From NCBI GenBank assembly GCA_910589415.1, contig OU342630.1, positions 50,190,012 through 50,254,011 of the forward strand: 64,000 bases of DNA, written 5' to 3'. This stretch comes from Malachius bipustulatus (lineage: Eukaryota > Arthropoda > Insecta > Coleoptera > Melyridae). Shown here one piece after another: positions 20,499 to 31,600 of the stretch. Position numbers and translations under genes: made by a program. The notes below the pieces were generated by a model. That model had not been told where the DNA came from. It worked only from the letters and a program-made list of their open reading frames with translations, and ran no database searches. Each line of letters opens with the position of its first letter. Position 1 is the stretch's first letter.

Positions 20499-23220
20499 GA
20501 GAAAATCGGTTAAATTATAGAAAAACGTTTCACTCACTATTAATTTTCCTTTATTATGGGAAAAAGTTCGAATAGCCCCTTTCACAGTTACTGAATAAAA
20601 TGACCCAAAAATTACATTCCAAATATTTTCAGCAAATGCCTATTTACGAATATACTCGTATTTTAGTGAGTTTTGGACAAGATATAAGAAAATCACTCCC
20701 AATATCAGTTTTCTTTCCAGTTTAATCATTTGAAGTGGAATTGTAGCAGATTGACTATTCGATTCAATTAATTGGAATGAATGAATTGGAATGAAAAATT
20801 TATTAAACGTAAAATGGGCTCTTTTAAAAAAACCTCTCACAAATCTCTATAGGTACTTAAGTGAACGGACAATAATATAGTTATTAAGGTCAAATAAGTT
20901 CTTCGACCGTCGTGGGAGATTGGAAATGCGATGAAAGTTGTTGTTTTATTGACTTTCCGCGATAGATTAAAATATTATCAACTTCTTACCCACAGTTTTC
21001 CTCAATACTGAATGTAATAGGTTAGGTGGGTACTGTTAGACTGGCAGAAGCATATCCGATTGTATTTACTCAATAATGTTGAAGTGTGCCAAGTATTTAG
21101 TGGAATCAATCAGTGCTTTAGCGCGTGGGATCCTTATTACACGTAAGCCGTGTACTCCTACCTCTATGCGCCACGTCCTGAATGGCCTTTATTTACACAC
21201 ACGCACATGAAAGTCCTTTAGAGGTCTCCCAATGAAAGAGACATATTGTCTTCGGTTCTTCTGGGAAAATAACCGTAAATAATGTTTATTCATCTTATTC
21301 ATTGCCAGTAGTGATAATAAGTTTTTATTGGAGAAAGGTTTCTTATTTTTATAGTTTCCTTGATGGTAGACGATAATTATTGTTGTTGCACTGCTAAGAG
21401 GACTACAGATCAGATAGAAATATACTATCGTTCCTCCAAGAGGGAAATCTCAAGGAAAAACTTGAAAAAATACTCAGGATTGTTTGTAATTAGGGATATG
21501 TTTTGAAGGAAAATCAATATTTTTTGGTTCAGATTTATTGGTACATTTTGGTTTCATTTAGATATTCAAGGTGTTCAAATCTGATTTTGGTTTAATTTCA
21601 ATAAATTTTTTGAATTATTGCAAGACTTTAATCATTCTAAGATGTAACTAACACAGCAACCAATAAAGGTCGTTCATTCCATTCATTCAAAGAGCATAAT
21701 TGGTTTGTATAGTATTAGTATTATTTGTTTTACCAAGCAGGAAATATGTGGGAGGATGCTTGCAACGTTTCAGGAAATGCTAATACCATAAAGTCTGCTC
21801 TACCAATATGCGTTCAATCATCATGTATATGTAACGGAAGAATGGTTTATGGGTCAATAACTTATAGGAGTTGAGCATTTTGCCCCTAAACTACTTATAC
21901 GTTGTTTTCCATTTAGGCTTGGAGCTAATAAACTTCTGAGAGAAATCATGGCAATAATGTGACAACAACGAAAGAAAAAGGAGAAAAATCGTTTGGTAGA
22001 GGATTAATTAAATTAAATTAAATTAAATATTACATACACAGATGGTAGGTCTCAAGTCTTCTAAGGCTGCTTTTTCAAAATGGTGCCGAAGTTTAGTTTT
22101 TTGAAAATCCCTAGTATAGAAAAAGCATTGTTAATTTGTAATAATATATTAGAGAATAACGTATTGTAATTTCGCTTCATTTTGCTCTCTATCGTGACCT
22201 CTGGAATCGTGCTTTCCATTGAAATAAATTATGATTAAATATTTTGGCAATTGATTAAATCAAAGTAGATATTATTATACAATACGCGAACAATAGAAAA
22301 GACAAATTATTAAAATGTTGATCAAGCCGGACCACCAGCGTAGACCTAGTGTTAGAGTATAACAAACGCCTCTATGATTCAATGATATTTTTCATTTATT
22401 GAGTCTGCAGCAGTGGGTAGATTAAAATGATATAGTAGCCGCGTTAAGAGGAAGGTCTCTATTGATATGTCAAAGTACATTTGATTTATCTAGCCTCGGT
22501 GTCCGGCGCAAATTCACTTACACCCGGTATAACAACGTTATTAAACTAATATGTGCATTAAAGGCGTCTAAATAAAATTTATTCCTTCTTGTACCTACAA
22601 TCTCTTTATTTATTAAATATAATAAATGATTATGTAGGTACAAGCCCAGATGTCCATGTAATCCTAATGAATGGACCCATATGTAATCCAGCTAATAAAA
22701 ATCACTTGATTAATTTTTATAATCTCTCTAAATTATTAAAACATACTTGCGAATGTACTGATGGTATATATGATCGTCTCGGAAATATCTTCATTCTATA
22801 TAGAAAGAATTATAATAAGGTTTTTGGTTCTTTCATTTATTTTAATATTTCTTCAACTTTGCTACTGAACTGTAATTTATGATGAAGGTAATCTCTTTAT
22901 CTTATTACGCATAAATTAAGAACCATCATTGATAATGTAAAATTTATTAATTCTATGTATAATTTTTTACATAATTACGTTACATAATTAGGTAATTCAT
23001 ATTTAAACAAAAAAAACAACAATGGAGATCATACCGCAACTGCTTACCTACCCGACGCCGACAAAAAGAAAATTTATCATTTTATGGGTAGGTAGTATTT
23101 TTTCCTTATATCGAAAACTAGAAAAGTCCTTCTGGGTTTTAATCTAAGCTTAGATCTCGTTATGAAATTTTGATTCTTTGCTGCATTTGCTGCATTTGTT
23201 ATGAATAGGCGACTAGAGAC
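20499..23220. other. No gene seen
   Basis: AT-rich sequence with several short frames, none supported. A (TTAAA)n run sits at about 22006-22028. A 97-codon plus-strand frame (22589-22882) lacks any motif. Confidence 0.45.
22006..22028. repeat. (TTAAA)n simple repeat
   Basis: Four to five consecutive TTAAA units. Confidence 0.8.
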
Positions 23221-24178
23221 TGTATACAGGGTGTTAATGAATACGTATTACAAACTTAAAGGGCATGTAGGAAATGCAAAAATAGGCGATATAGACATGG
23301 GTCGTTGGAGTTGGAGCTTTAGTTTTCGAGATACAGAGTGTTAAAGTTCTTCGAAAAAATTAATATTTTTTGAATATCTACAAACTGACTGATCAGAATA
23401 ACTCGAATTTTTTGACAGCTGTTGTACTAATTGAAGTACATGATTTAATACTCTCATTAAAAAAAAAATTCAATCCAGTGGCAGAGATCCAGTGGCAATT
23501 TCTACGCCACTGACTTTTATGCAAATTTATTATTTTTGGTAGATACCTCGTTTTGTTTAGAGGAGAAAAGTCATTTTATGTTTTTTTTGTAGGACGCACT
23601 GTTTTCGAGATATTTCACAATGTAGGAACCCACGCAAGCTTTTTGTAATGTAACATGCTTCAACAACGATCAAAAAAATTATTAATTTCTGGAAAAACTC
23701 AATAGGTAGAATTGATTTTTGTGATATTTTATCTGGTACGGGCTCCTACATTGCGAAGTATCTTGAAAACAGTGCGTCCTACAACAAAAACATAAAATGA
23801 CATTTCTCCTCTAAACAAAACGAGATGTCTATCCAAAATAACAAATTTGCATAAAAGTCAGTGGCGTAGAAATTGCTTAATAAAAAAGGTAACAACATAC
23901 CCAGATCTCTGCCGCTGGATTGAATAATTTTTCAATGAGAGTATCAAATCATGTACTTCAATTAGTTCAACAGCTGTCAAAAATTCGAGTTATTCTGATC
24001 AGCCAGTCTGTAGACATTAAAAAAATATTAAATTTTTCGAAGAACTTTAACACCCTGTATCTCAAAAACTAAAGCTCCAACGCCCCATGTCTACAGGAAA
24101 TTTATCGCCTATTTTTGCATTTCCTACATAATATGCCCTTTAAGTTTGTAAAACCTATTATTTAACACCCTGTATACA
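23221..24178. mobile_element. Near-complete palindromic MITE, TGTATACAGGGTGTTAA ends
   Basis: The termini TGTATACAGGGTGTTAA and TTAACACCCTGTATACA are exact complements apart from one spacer base. Inverted similarity runs almost to the centre: matched blocks include TTTTGACAGCTGTTG / CAACAGCTGTCAAAA, AACTCGAATTTTTTGAC, ACTGACTTTTATGCAAATTT and GTAGGACGCACTGTTTTCGAGAT. The arms are about 450 bp each with a short asymmetric centre near 23640-23740. A local duplication (CAGTGGCAGAGATCCAGTGG) sits in the left arm. Confidence 0.88.
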
Positions 24179-24355
24179 AAAATTTTTTTTCATTTGAGTG
24201 TAAAATTCAAAATTCGACGAATTTGAGCGACAGAAAGCCAATTTTCCTAGTAAATAGACAATGATTAACAGCCCCTTTTTTAAAAACTAATTTTTCAACC
24301 CTAATTTCAGAACCATTTTTCTTTTAGTTCTTTATAAGAAGTCCCTTTTTTATAA

Positions 24356-25167
24356 TATACAGGGTCATTCACGAAATGGTATCCATTAGACGCAGCCCGA
24401 AAACTTATTGGAATTTAATTCCAAAAATGTGCAGTCATTTGTTTTGAAATTTTTAACATATTTTCCGATCCTTTCGGTTATACCGGAAATGGCCACCATC
24501 GTTTGTTTAAGTGGAATGCTCGATATATTTTTTGCAATTTTGAATTTACCTATAAAATCAAATTCTGTTTTCACAGATACAGTTTATAAACAAGTTTATA
24601 AACAGATTTTCAAACAAGTGAAAATCGCCATTTTTTTATTTTGAAAGCAGTTTACATCGGAAACAGCTCAAAATATCGACAAATGGCTATATGTCCCTAT
24701 CTTAACTTATCACGTGTAACTCCACAGTGTGCTTGAAATTTTTGTGCAGGGTATTTAAAATCTGATAATTTCCATCACCCTGTATTAAAATTTAAACCAT
24801 ATACATAGTAGGATACCATGTGAAAAGTTAAAATAGGGACATGTAAGCCGTTTTTCTCTTCTTGAGCCGTTTTCATTGTACAGGGCCTTGAACTTCGAAA
24901 ATTGTGAGTTTCACTTGCTTATAACTCATAACCTACTCAATTATTGAAACAGTAAGAACTGTGAAAACCATTCTAATTGGATTTTTTTAGGCAATTTTAA
25001 AATGGAAAAATATATAGCGCTTTCAATTAAAAAAAGAAGATTGTAGCCATTTCTTGTGTGGGGAAGTGCCAGGGATCTAGAAATATTTTAGAAAATTTTT
25101 GGAATCAAATTCCAGTACGTTTTCGGGATACGTCTAATTGGTACCTTTTCGTGAATGACGCCTGTAT
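24356..25167. mobile_element. Palindromic MITE, TATACAGGGTCATTCACGA end
   Basis: The left end ATACAGGGTCATTCACGAAA mirrors TTTCGTGAATGACGCCTGTAT at the right. Inner pairs include GGAATTTAATTCCAAAAAT / TTTTTGGAATCAAATTCCA and ATGTCCCTATCTTAACTT / AAGTTAAAATAGGGACAT. It lies only 177 bp from the previous palindrome but has a different end sequence, so it is a different family. No coding frame beyond a 62-codon shadow pair. Confidence 0.8.
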
Positions 25168-25350
25168 GTTCTAGCTTATTTCGCCTATTTATGCCACACT
25201 AAAGCTTGTATTTTCAATCTAACACTTTCTTATCAATACTTCTGATATGAAAATTAGTTTTGCACCGCTAATATGTCGAGATCTTCTAAAAAGGGTACTT
25301 AGGGATTCTCTTCAGGTAGTCTTTGACCTCGAGCCGGTGCGATGCGAGAT

Positions 25351-25453
25351 CTAATAAGTGTCGAAGGTGGTAAGAGGCACGCGCCAGGCTAGAGTGCTCC
25401 CGGAAAGGTCGCTGGCCACGATGGAGGCCTCCACCAGCTGACCGTACCTGTAC
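25351..25453 (-). CDS. Possible terminal exon of a host gene
   Basis: On the minus strand a good acceptor (CTTGCCCTGGCAG, AG at 25454-25455) is followed by an open segment reading YRYGQLVEASIVASDLSG, then STLAWRVPLTTFDTY and a TAG stop (25351-25353). In this AT-rich region 21 of about 33 third positions are G or C, and the surrounding island (25320-25460) is clearly GC-enriched; both are typical of real exons. The product is not recognised. The rest of the gene would lie at higher coordinates beyond a long intron. The acceptor could also be one CAG further in. Confidence 0.45.
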
Positions 25454-26330
25454 CTGCCAGGGCAAGACGTTAGTTGTTAGTTGTCAGCTGCTATAGTTGT
25501 CATGGTGCAATCAACGTAACAGCATCTTTGCATGCTGGTAGCTGTCTAGTTATTAATATGCATCGGTGTAATACTCGTATAATGTCATGTCAGAATAAAA
25601 TTCCTGTCCAGATATCAAAATTTTTGCAGAACGTAGGTATAGGTAGGTAGGTACATGATGAAGATTTATTTTTTTTAGTATTATTTTTAAAAGTACCCAT
25701 CATATATTTTCCTATATAGAAAGCTAATGTACCTATCTACTCATAATAATTGGGCTTGGAATTTAATCAGAGACATGATCATAATGGCTGATTTCTTTAA
25801 CATGCATTAAAAAACAAGCAGCCCATAATAAAATAAAATGTATCCTCATCCTCTCACTGAATGATTAAATTTTGCTTTTGTAAATCTTTTTCGTATAATG
25901 AATATTACTCGAGGTATTTAGAAGTTTCAAGGTAAAAAAATCATCCTGTATATGAGCTACTTATAACTCGAGTTAGAAACTCCAACAATATATTCCATAA
26001 ACTTGCGGGGGGTTGCGAGAAAAAAAAAACTGAAGGGCCCGACTGTAGGGGTAGTGAGAAAAAGAAGATAAAGGTAACAATTTTGTGGTAGGTAGGTAGG
26101 TAATTTTTCTCTGACACCTTGAAATATAGAGATCAAGTTATGAGGCAGATTGTTCTACGCTAATGTGACACTCTCTCCCCACTTTTAGAAAAAGGAGAGG
26201 AAAGGAAAGTTATCATGGCAGTTGACTTTTTTGCAGTTATAATAGAAATACAAGATACGAATAAATATTTTTAGGTGAATAATATTAATTTTTCAAGCTT
26301 ACCTATTTTTCAAAAACACTCAACATAAAA

Positions 26331-26410
26331 GTAGCTATCTGCTAAATTTTGTCATCTGCTTAAAGACATGACTTCCTTAAGCAGATGACGAAATTTGACT
26401 ACAGATAACT
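26331..26410. repeat. Short hairpin MITE-like repeat
   Basis: AAATTTTGTCATCTGCTTAA and TTAAGCAGATGACGAAATTT form a strong stem with a ~13-bp loop; outer sequence TAGCTATCTG / CAGATAAC extends it imperfectly. Confidence 0.7.
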
Positions 26411-27972
26411 GCATGGACAACGGTCAAGTGAAAAATGCATAAGGTACCGTTTCTACCGTGTGAGCAAATGAAAACATAATTTAAGCAGGCAAAAAATTTC
26501 AAAAAATTAACATGTTGGCTTGAATCTGCCCTAATACTGTTAAATGAAAATTATTTCTCCTCCCCCCCCCCCCATGACATTCTTTACGGATGTAGGTGAT
26601 AAGTATATGGTTAAATCTGTTAGAGTGCCTTTATTGTTTCTTAATGCATTTAGAATTTCCATTTTTATCCACAGGGGTTGATTTCCACTATTTTTGGGAT
26701 TTTACTGAACAAGAGCTCGTTAGAAATAACAGACAAGAAATATGGTAGCTGGACATCGATTTTTAGAAGTACCTGTACAGTTTGCCCGCGGATAAGCATA
26801 ATAAATCGATGGTTTAACGGCAGTTCTGCTATCATCAATTTTGGCTCAATTTTATAGTTTGTGCACAGTTTAATGACGCGATGCCACCGGGTATTTGTGA
26901 TAAACCAGGATACGTTTAAATTTAAAAAGCTGTCATGAGAATCATGATTTTGTTGACGATATCGATAGACGGGTGAGGTGTTCTCCTGCATGCGCTGTCC
27001 TTCTCCCATCGCCTTTATAAACAAGGGCAATCTAATTCTCTTCTCACTCACTAGATTAATTTATTAATTGTTAATTGCAATAGATAATTATGGAGTCGCC
27101 AACTGGGAGTCGAGGAGCCTCCTTACCCCCTCCCCTTTTTTATAGGCAGGAGCGTAGGCAGGACGCTTTTGCAAACCCTTGATCAGAATTCTCCAGGAAA
27201 ACCGAGCGCCGTCAACCTTCAATAGGTGGTTTTTGAAAGAACCTTCCAGGTTTTTGAAAAAAAGTTCCAGGCTCCAATTGACACTGTTTACTATTTATTA
27301 TTTCAAGAACGTATTTGTTGCGTACGTCCCCATAATTCGTGCATGTCTCATGGAGCCAACGATCACAGCCAGTCCACTTTGGACCTTGGTTTTATATAAT
27401 TAATTTTTTTCTCTTTTGGAAACTTCTTCCAAATATCTTACGAAAATTATTTCTACTGGTGTTTCTTTTTATTTTCCATTCCAGCGGAAGTTAATGGGAT
27501 CGGCTCGTATTTAAGTCTAGCTGAAGTTGATGGATGAGTTCCTTGAAGAGATTTGAAGTTGTCGATGACTTGGAAGCAGCTTCAACATGCGTTTGGTTGA
27601 CAGGTTCCATTGCAGTGGGATGTGTGTCCGTTTAAAATCAACAAAGCGAAACATAGTCAAAAAAGCTGCAATATCATTTAGACCAAGCTTTGTATCAAAA
27701 TTTTACAAGAGCGAAAAAATAATAGAAATGAATGATTGATCAAAAAAACATCACCTTCTAACTAGAGGCGTACGTAGGAAAAAGTTGGGGGTCAACGTCT
27801 TCTGTAATCACCGTTATCAAAAAGTGTGTCGTCATCAGGAAGAAATTTCTGGAAAAGTTCAACTGAATATTTTGAAAAGTAACGGAGATATTAATAAAAA
27901 AATTTGACGTTTAAACTCTGATGTATTTTGAATGATGTATTTCCATTATTTTTGGTCAATCTGTGGCCAAGA

Positions 27973-27977
27973 GCTTG
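27973..27977. repeat. Target-site duplication GCTTG (left)
   Basis: Identical to 34796-34800 on the other side of the BEL element; 5 bp is normal for BEL/Pao. Confidence 0.9.
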
Positions 27978-28493
27978 TGTAAACTACTCGAATAGTAGTT
28001 TTAAAAATTCAATATAAATGGTTTTTATTGATCGAATTCACCATTTTTAAACCAACGAATTGACGGCATCGACTTACCCCGATTCTAGGAGATCCAGCTG
28101 CTCGGAGGGCCCTCACACATGGTCTACACCAACTTCAATGAGATGATCCATCTATTTGGCATTCCCTAATAATAGCACGAAATTCACGACAATTCAAGAA
28201 AATAATTATTGTATCGATCCCGATTGGATTGCGATCACGACGGCCTTCGTTGGTCTTCTTCGATGCTCTCGTCACGACGGCGCAGCCGATAAGTCGCCTC
28301 GTCAGTAAATGGTGAACAGAGCGCGCCAAATCAAGCAACAACAAAAAAAATAACCACAGAAATAGTAACACAATAGACCTAGTTGCACAAATTTACTTAA
28401 CCAGGATTTATACCGATCCGATCCTATCGCTAACAATAACTACTATAAGTCACAAAAAAAATAAAAATTAATTAATATGTTCATTACTGAACA
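27978..28493 (-). repeat. BEL 3' LTR
   Basis: 516 bp. In element orientation it starts TGTTCAGTAATGAACATA and ends AGTAGTTTACA. An AATAAA poly(A) signal lies on the minus strand at 28024-28029. A perfect inverted repeat AAACTACT..AGTAGTTT closes the LTR (27980-28000). Confidence 0.95.
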
Positions 28494-28504
28494 TTCCGCC
28501 CACC
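28494..28504 (-). promoter_or_regulatory. Polypurine tract
   Basis: GGTGGGCGGAA on the minus strand directly abuts the 3' LTR, where plus-strand DNA synthesis would be primed. It is mostly purine with one T and one C. Confidence 0.7.
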
Positions 28505-28618
28505 AAAAATACACCGCGATTTTTAAAGAAAAAAAAATTAATTATTACCTAGTTGATCGAGCTATACACTAACAAAAAACAAAACTCTCAATTTAAAACG
28601 ATTATCGAAAAATAGTAA

Positions 28619-31600
28619 TTATTCGGCAGTGCCCGGTAAAGGGCATAATTTGACCAACGGACGCAACAGAACTCCGGTGGCAGTCTTCACGCTAGCGACG
28701 CGAGGTACTCCATCTGGGCCCACCTGTAGATCGGTTACCCGTCCTAAGCGCCAACGTAAAGGTGGTGATTGTTCGTCCTTAATAACGACCAAATCTCCCT
28801 TAATAAGACCTTTGCCAGGCTTCGTCCATTTTGAACGTTGCATTAACGAATGCAGGTATTCCGAATGCCATCGCTTCCAAAAATCTTGCTGGAGCCTTTG
28901 GAGCAGCTGCCAACGATTCAAACGAGACATATTTAAATGAGTGAGGTCATGATCGGGAATTGCGGTCAGCGGCTCCAAAGTTAGAAAATGACCTGGTGTC
29001 AAGACCGACAAGTCATGAGGATCCGAACTCATTTCAACCAGGGGGCGTGAATTCAAAATTGATTCAATACTAACCAGTACTGTGTATAACTCTTCGAACG
29101 TGAGAATTTGTTCCCCGACGACCTTCGAGAGATGCGATTTAACGGATTTTATACCGCCTTCCCAGAGTCCTCCGAAATGAGGCGCAGACGGAGGATTGAA
29201 GTGCCACTCAATTTTTTCAGATTCCACAGCACCCTTCATCAGGTCCCTTAAATATTTATAAGCACCTACGAAATTTGTGCCACAATCGCTGTACACCATT
29301 GAACATCTGCCTCGCCGCGAAATGAAACGTCGAAAAGCTGCGAGAAAACATTCGGCAGAAAGGTCCGAAGCGAGTTCGAGGTGAACAGCTTTCGTGGCGA
29401 AGCAAACAAATAAGCAGAGGTATGCCTTTTGAGACCTTGACCCGCGAGACTTACCAAGGGTAACCGAAAATGGTCCACCAAAATCGCATCCTACACACGA
29501 GAAGGGTTTTATTTGCGAAACCCGTGAAACTGGCAAGTTTCCCATAGTCGGCTGACAAGGAACGGGATTAACCCTAAAACATCTATAACATTTCGATAAA
29601 ACATGACGAATGGCTCGTCTAGGTGATAGAATCCAAAACTGTTGCGCGATAAGAAACTGCAATGTCCTTAGTCCACAGTGTGAGTATTTCTTATGAAAAT
29701 GATCGATTATAAGATACGTCACTCGATGTTGACGCGGTAATAATATGGGAAATTTCTGATCATAAGTTAATTTCGCATGCACTAATCTACCGCCTACCCG
29801 GATTATACTTAGATCATCTAGAAAAGGACTGAGTTGCCTAAACGATTTTGAGAGCAACTTGCCCCTTTTCAAACACAAAATTTCCTCCGAGAATATGTCG
29901 TGTTGGACCAAACGACAAATAACCAATAGACTAGTCTCAAGTTCAACGGGCTTAAGGGAGCTGCTATTAGAATCGAATGCGGAAAAACTGTTTTTGATTG
30001 CAACAGCAAGATTTTTTGCATTGATGCGCCTGACAACCGACGAAATAAATCTCAGACAGATTGCGACGATTCTTTGGATCTTTTCTAGGCTCGAATACCT
30101 ATCAAACAATGATAAAACAGGATGAGGGTCTAATGCAGTGTGTAACACAAATTTGCGTTCCTCAACCAAGGCTTCCGCATAGGACTGTAACAATTGCGGC
30201 GGAATCGGTGTAGAATTCTGGGACGACAACCATGGAGGTCCCGCCCACCATAAAGGATGGTTCAACAATTCAACGGGTAAAGCTCCTCGAGAAGCGACAT
30301 CCGCAGGATTCTCCCGACCCGAGACATGATGCCAATTTATGGGGCTAACTCTTTCTTGAATGTGAGTGACTCTGTTAGACACAAACGTTTTCCATTGATG
30401 TGGAGAGGATTTGATCCATTGGAGAGCGATCGTAGAGTCTGACCAAGCTGAGATCTTAGTGAAAGATAGATTATGGTATGTGGACTTGACGAAGGATAAT
30501 AGATCAGATAATAATACTGCCGCACACAACTCTAGCCGCGGTAACGAGATCCTTTTCATGGGTGCTACTTTGGATTTAGCCGAAATCAAAAAGACTTTGG
30601 AGAGCTCACCCGTCTTGACTTGAAAATAAACGACAGCAGCGTAACCTCGCTCACTGGCATCTGCAAATCCATGAAGTTCACAAATCGAACCAACAGTGGT
30701 CGAAAACGAACGAGGTATTTCTAGCGACGATAAACAGGGGAGTTCAGATTTATACTTTTTCCAAACATTGACGACATCATCCGGTGGTTCCTGGTCCCAA
30801 TCGACTCTCAAGGCCCACAAATGCTGCATCAAATATTTTGCAAAAAACGTCAATGGAGTTAGAAATCCCAACGGGTCGAAAATGCGAGCTAATTCAGACA
30901 GAATGCTTCGTTTCGTACATGACTTTGACAATACGTTCGCCGAGTATGAAAACGTATCTCTTGAAGGATTCCAGCGAAGTCCCAAAATTTTAATAACGGA
31001 ATCTTCATCAAAGTCCAATGGTACTTGTTTGAATTCTTCGGGAATATCTTTCAAAAGTTGTGGACAATTGCTTGCCCACTTGCGAAGTTCAAAACCGCCG
31101 CAACGAAGTAGGGCGATGAGCTGCTGGATAACCAGCTTTGCTTCTTCCACGGAATTACACCCAGACAGTATGTCATCCACATAAATCTCATCCTCCAAAA
31201 TTATTCTCGCAGCTAAAGGATACCGATTGCCTTCATCAAGTGCTAATTGTCTAAGAGTTCTAAGAGCTAAGAATGGTGATGACGAGACACCGTACGTTAC
31301 CGTTTTCAAGACGTACTCTTTTAGCGGTTCCTTTGGAGAGAATCTCCAAATGATTCTTTGATAATCTCTTTGAAGGGGAGAAATGAGAATTTGACGGTAC
31401 ATCTGCCGAATATCAGCTGTGAAGGTCACTTTATGTGTTCGAAAACGAAGGAGAAGTGCAGCGATATCTGCTTGGAGTTTCTTCCCACATAACAGGGTAT
31501 CATTTAATGATAACCCATCACAAGTCTTTGAGGATGCGTCAAAGACAACGCGAAGTTTAGAAGTCAGGGAGTCCGTCTTAATAACACAATGATGTGGAAT

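Larger units (their letters stand above)
25462..27977. other. No gene seen; small hairpin and homopolymers
   Basis: Holds TAGG-type tetranucleotide repeats (26086-26102), a hairpin at 26331-26410, and a C12 run (about 26562-26573). A 128-codon minus-strand frame (26665-27051) begins with a non-ATG codon and shows no motif. Its length is within chance expectation for this much AT-rich DNA. The last 200 bp belong to a repeat that the BEL element interrupts. Confidence 0.4.

Noticed and set aside
26665..27051. 128-codon minus-strand frame
   Set aside because: Non-ATG start, no motif, and one or two frames of this length are expected by chance in 64 kb of such DNA.
28135..28371. 78-codon frame in the BEL LTR (also at 34437-34673)
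   Set aside because: Lies wholly in the LTR and appears twice only because the LTRs are identical; no family features.
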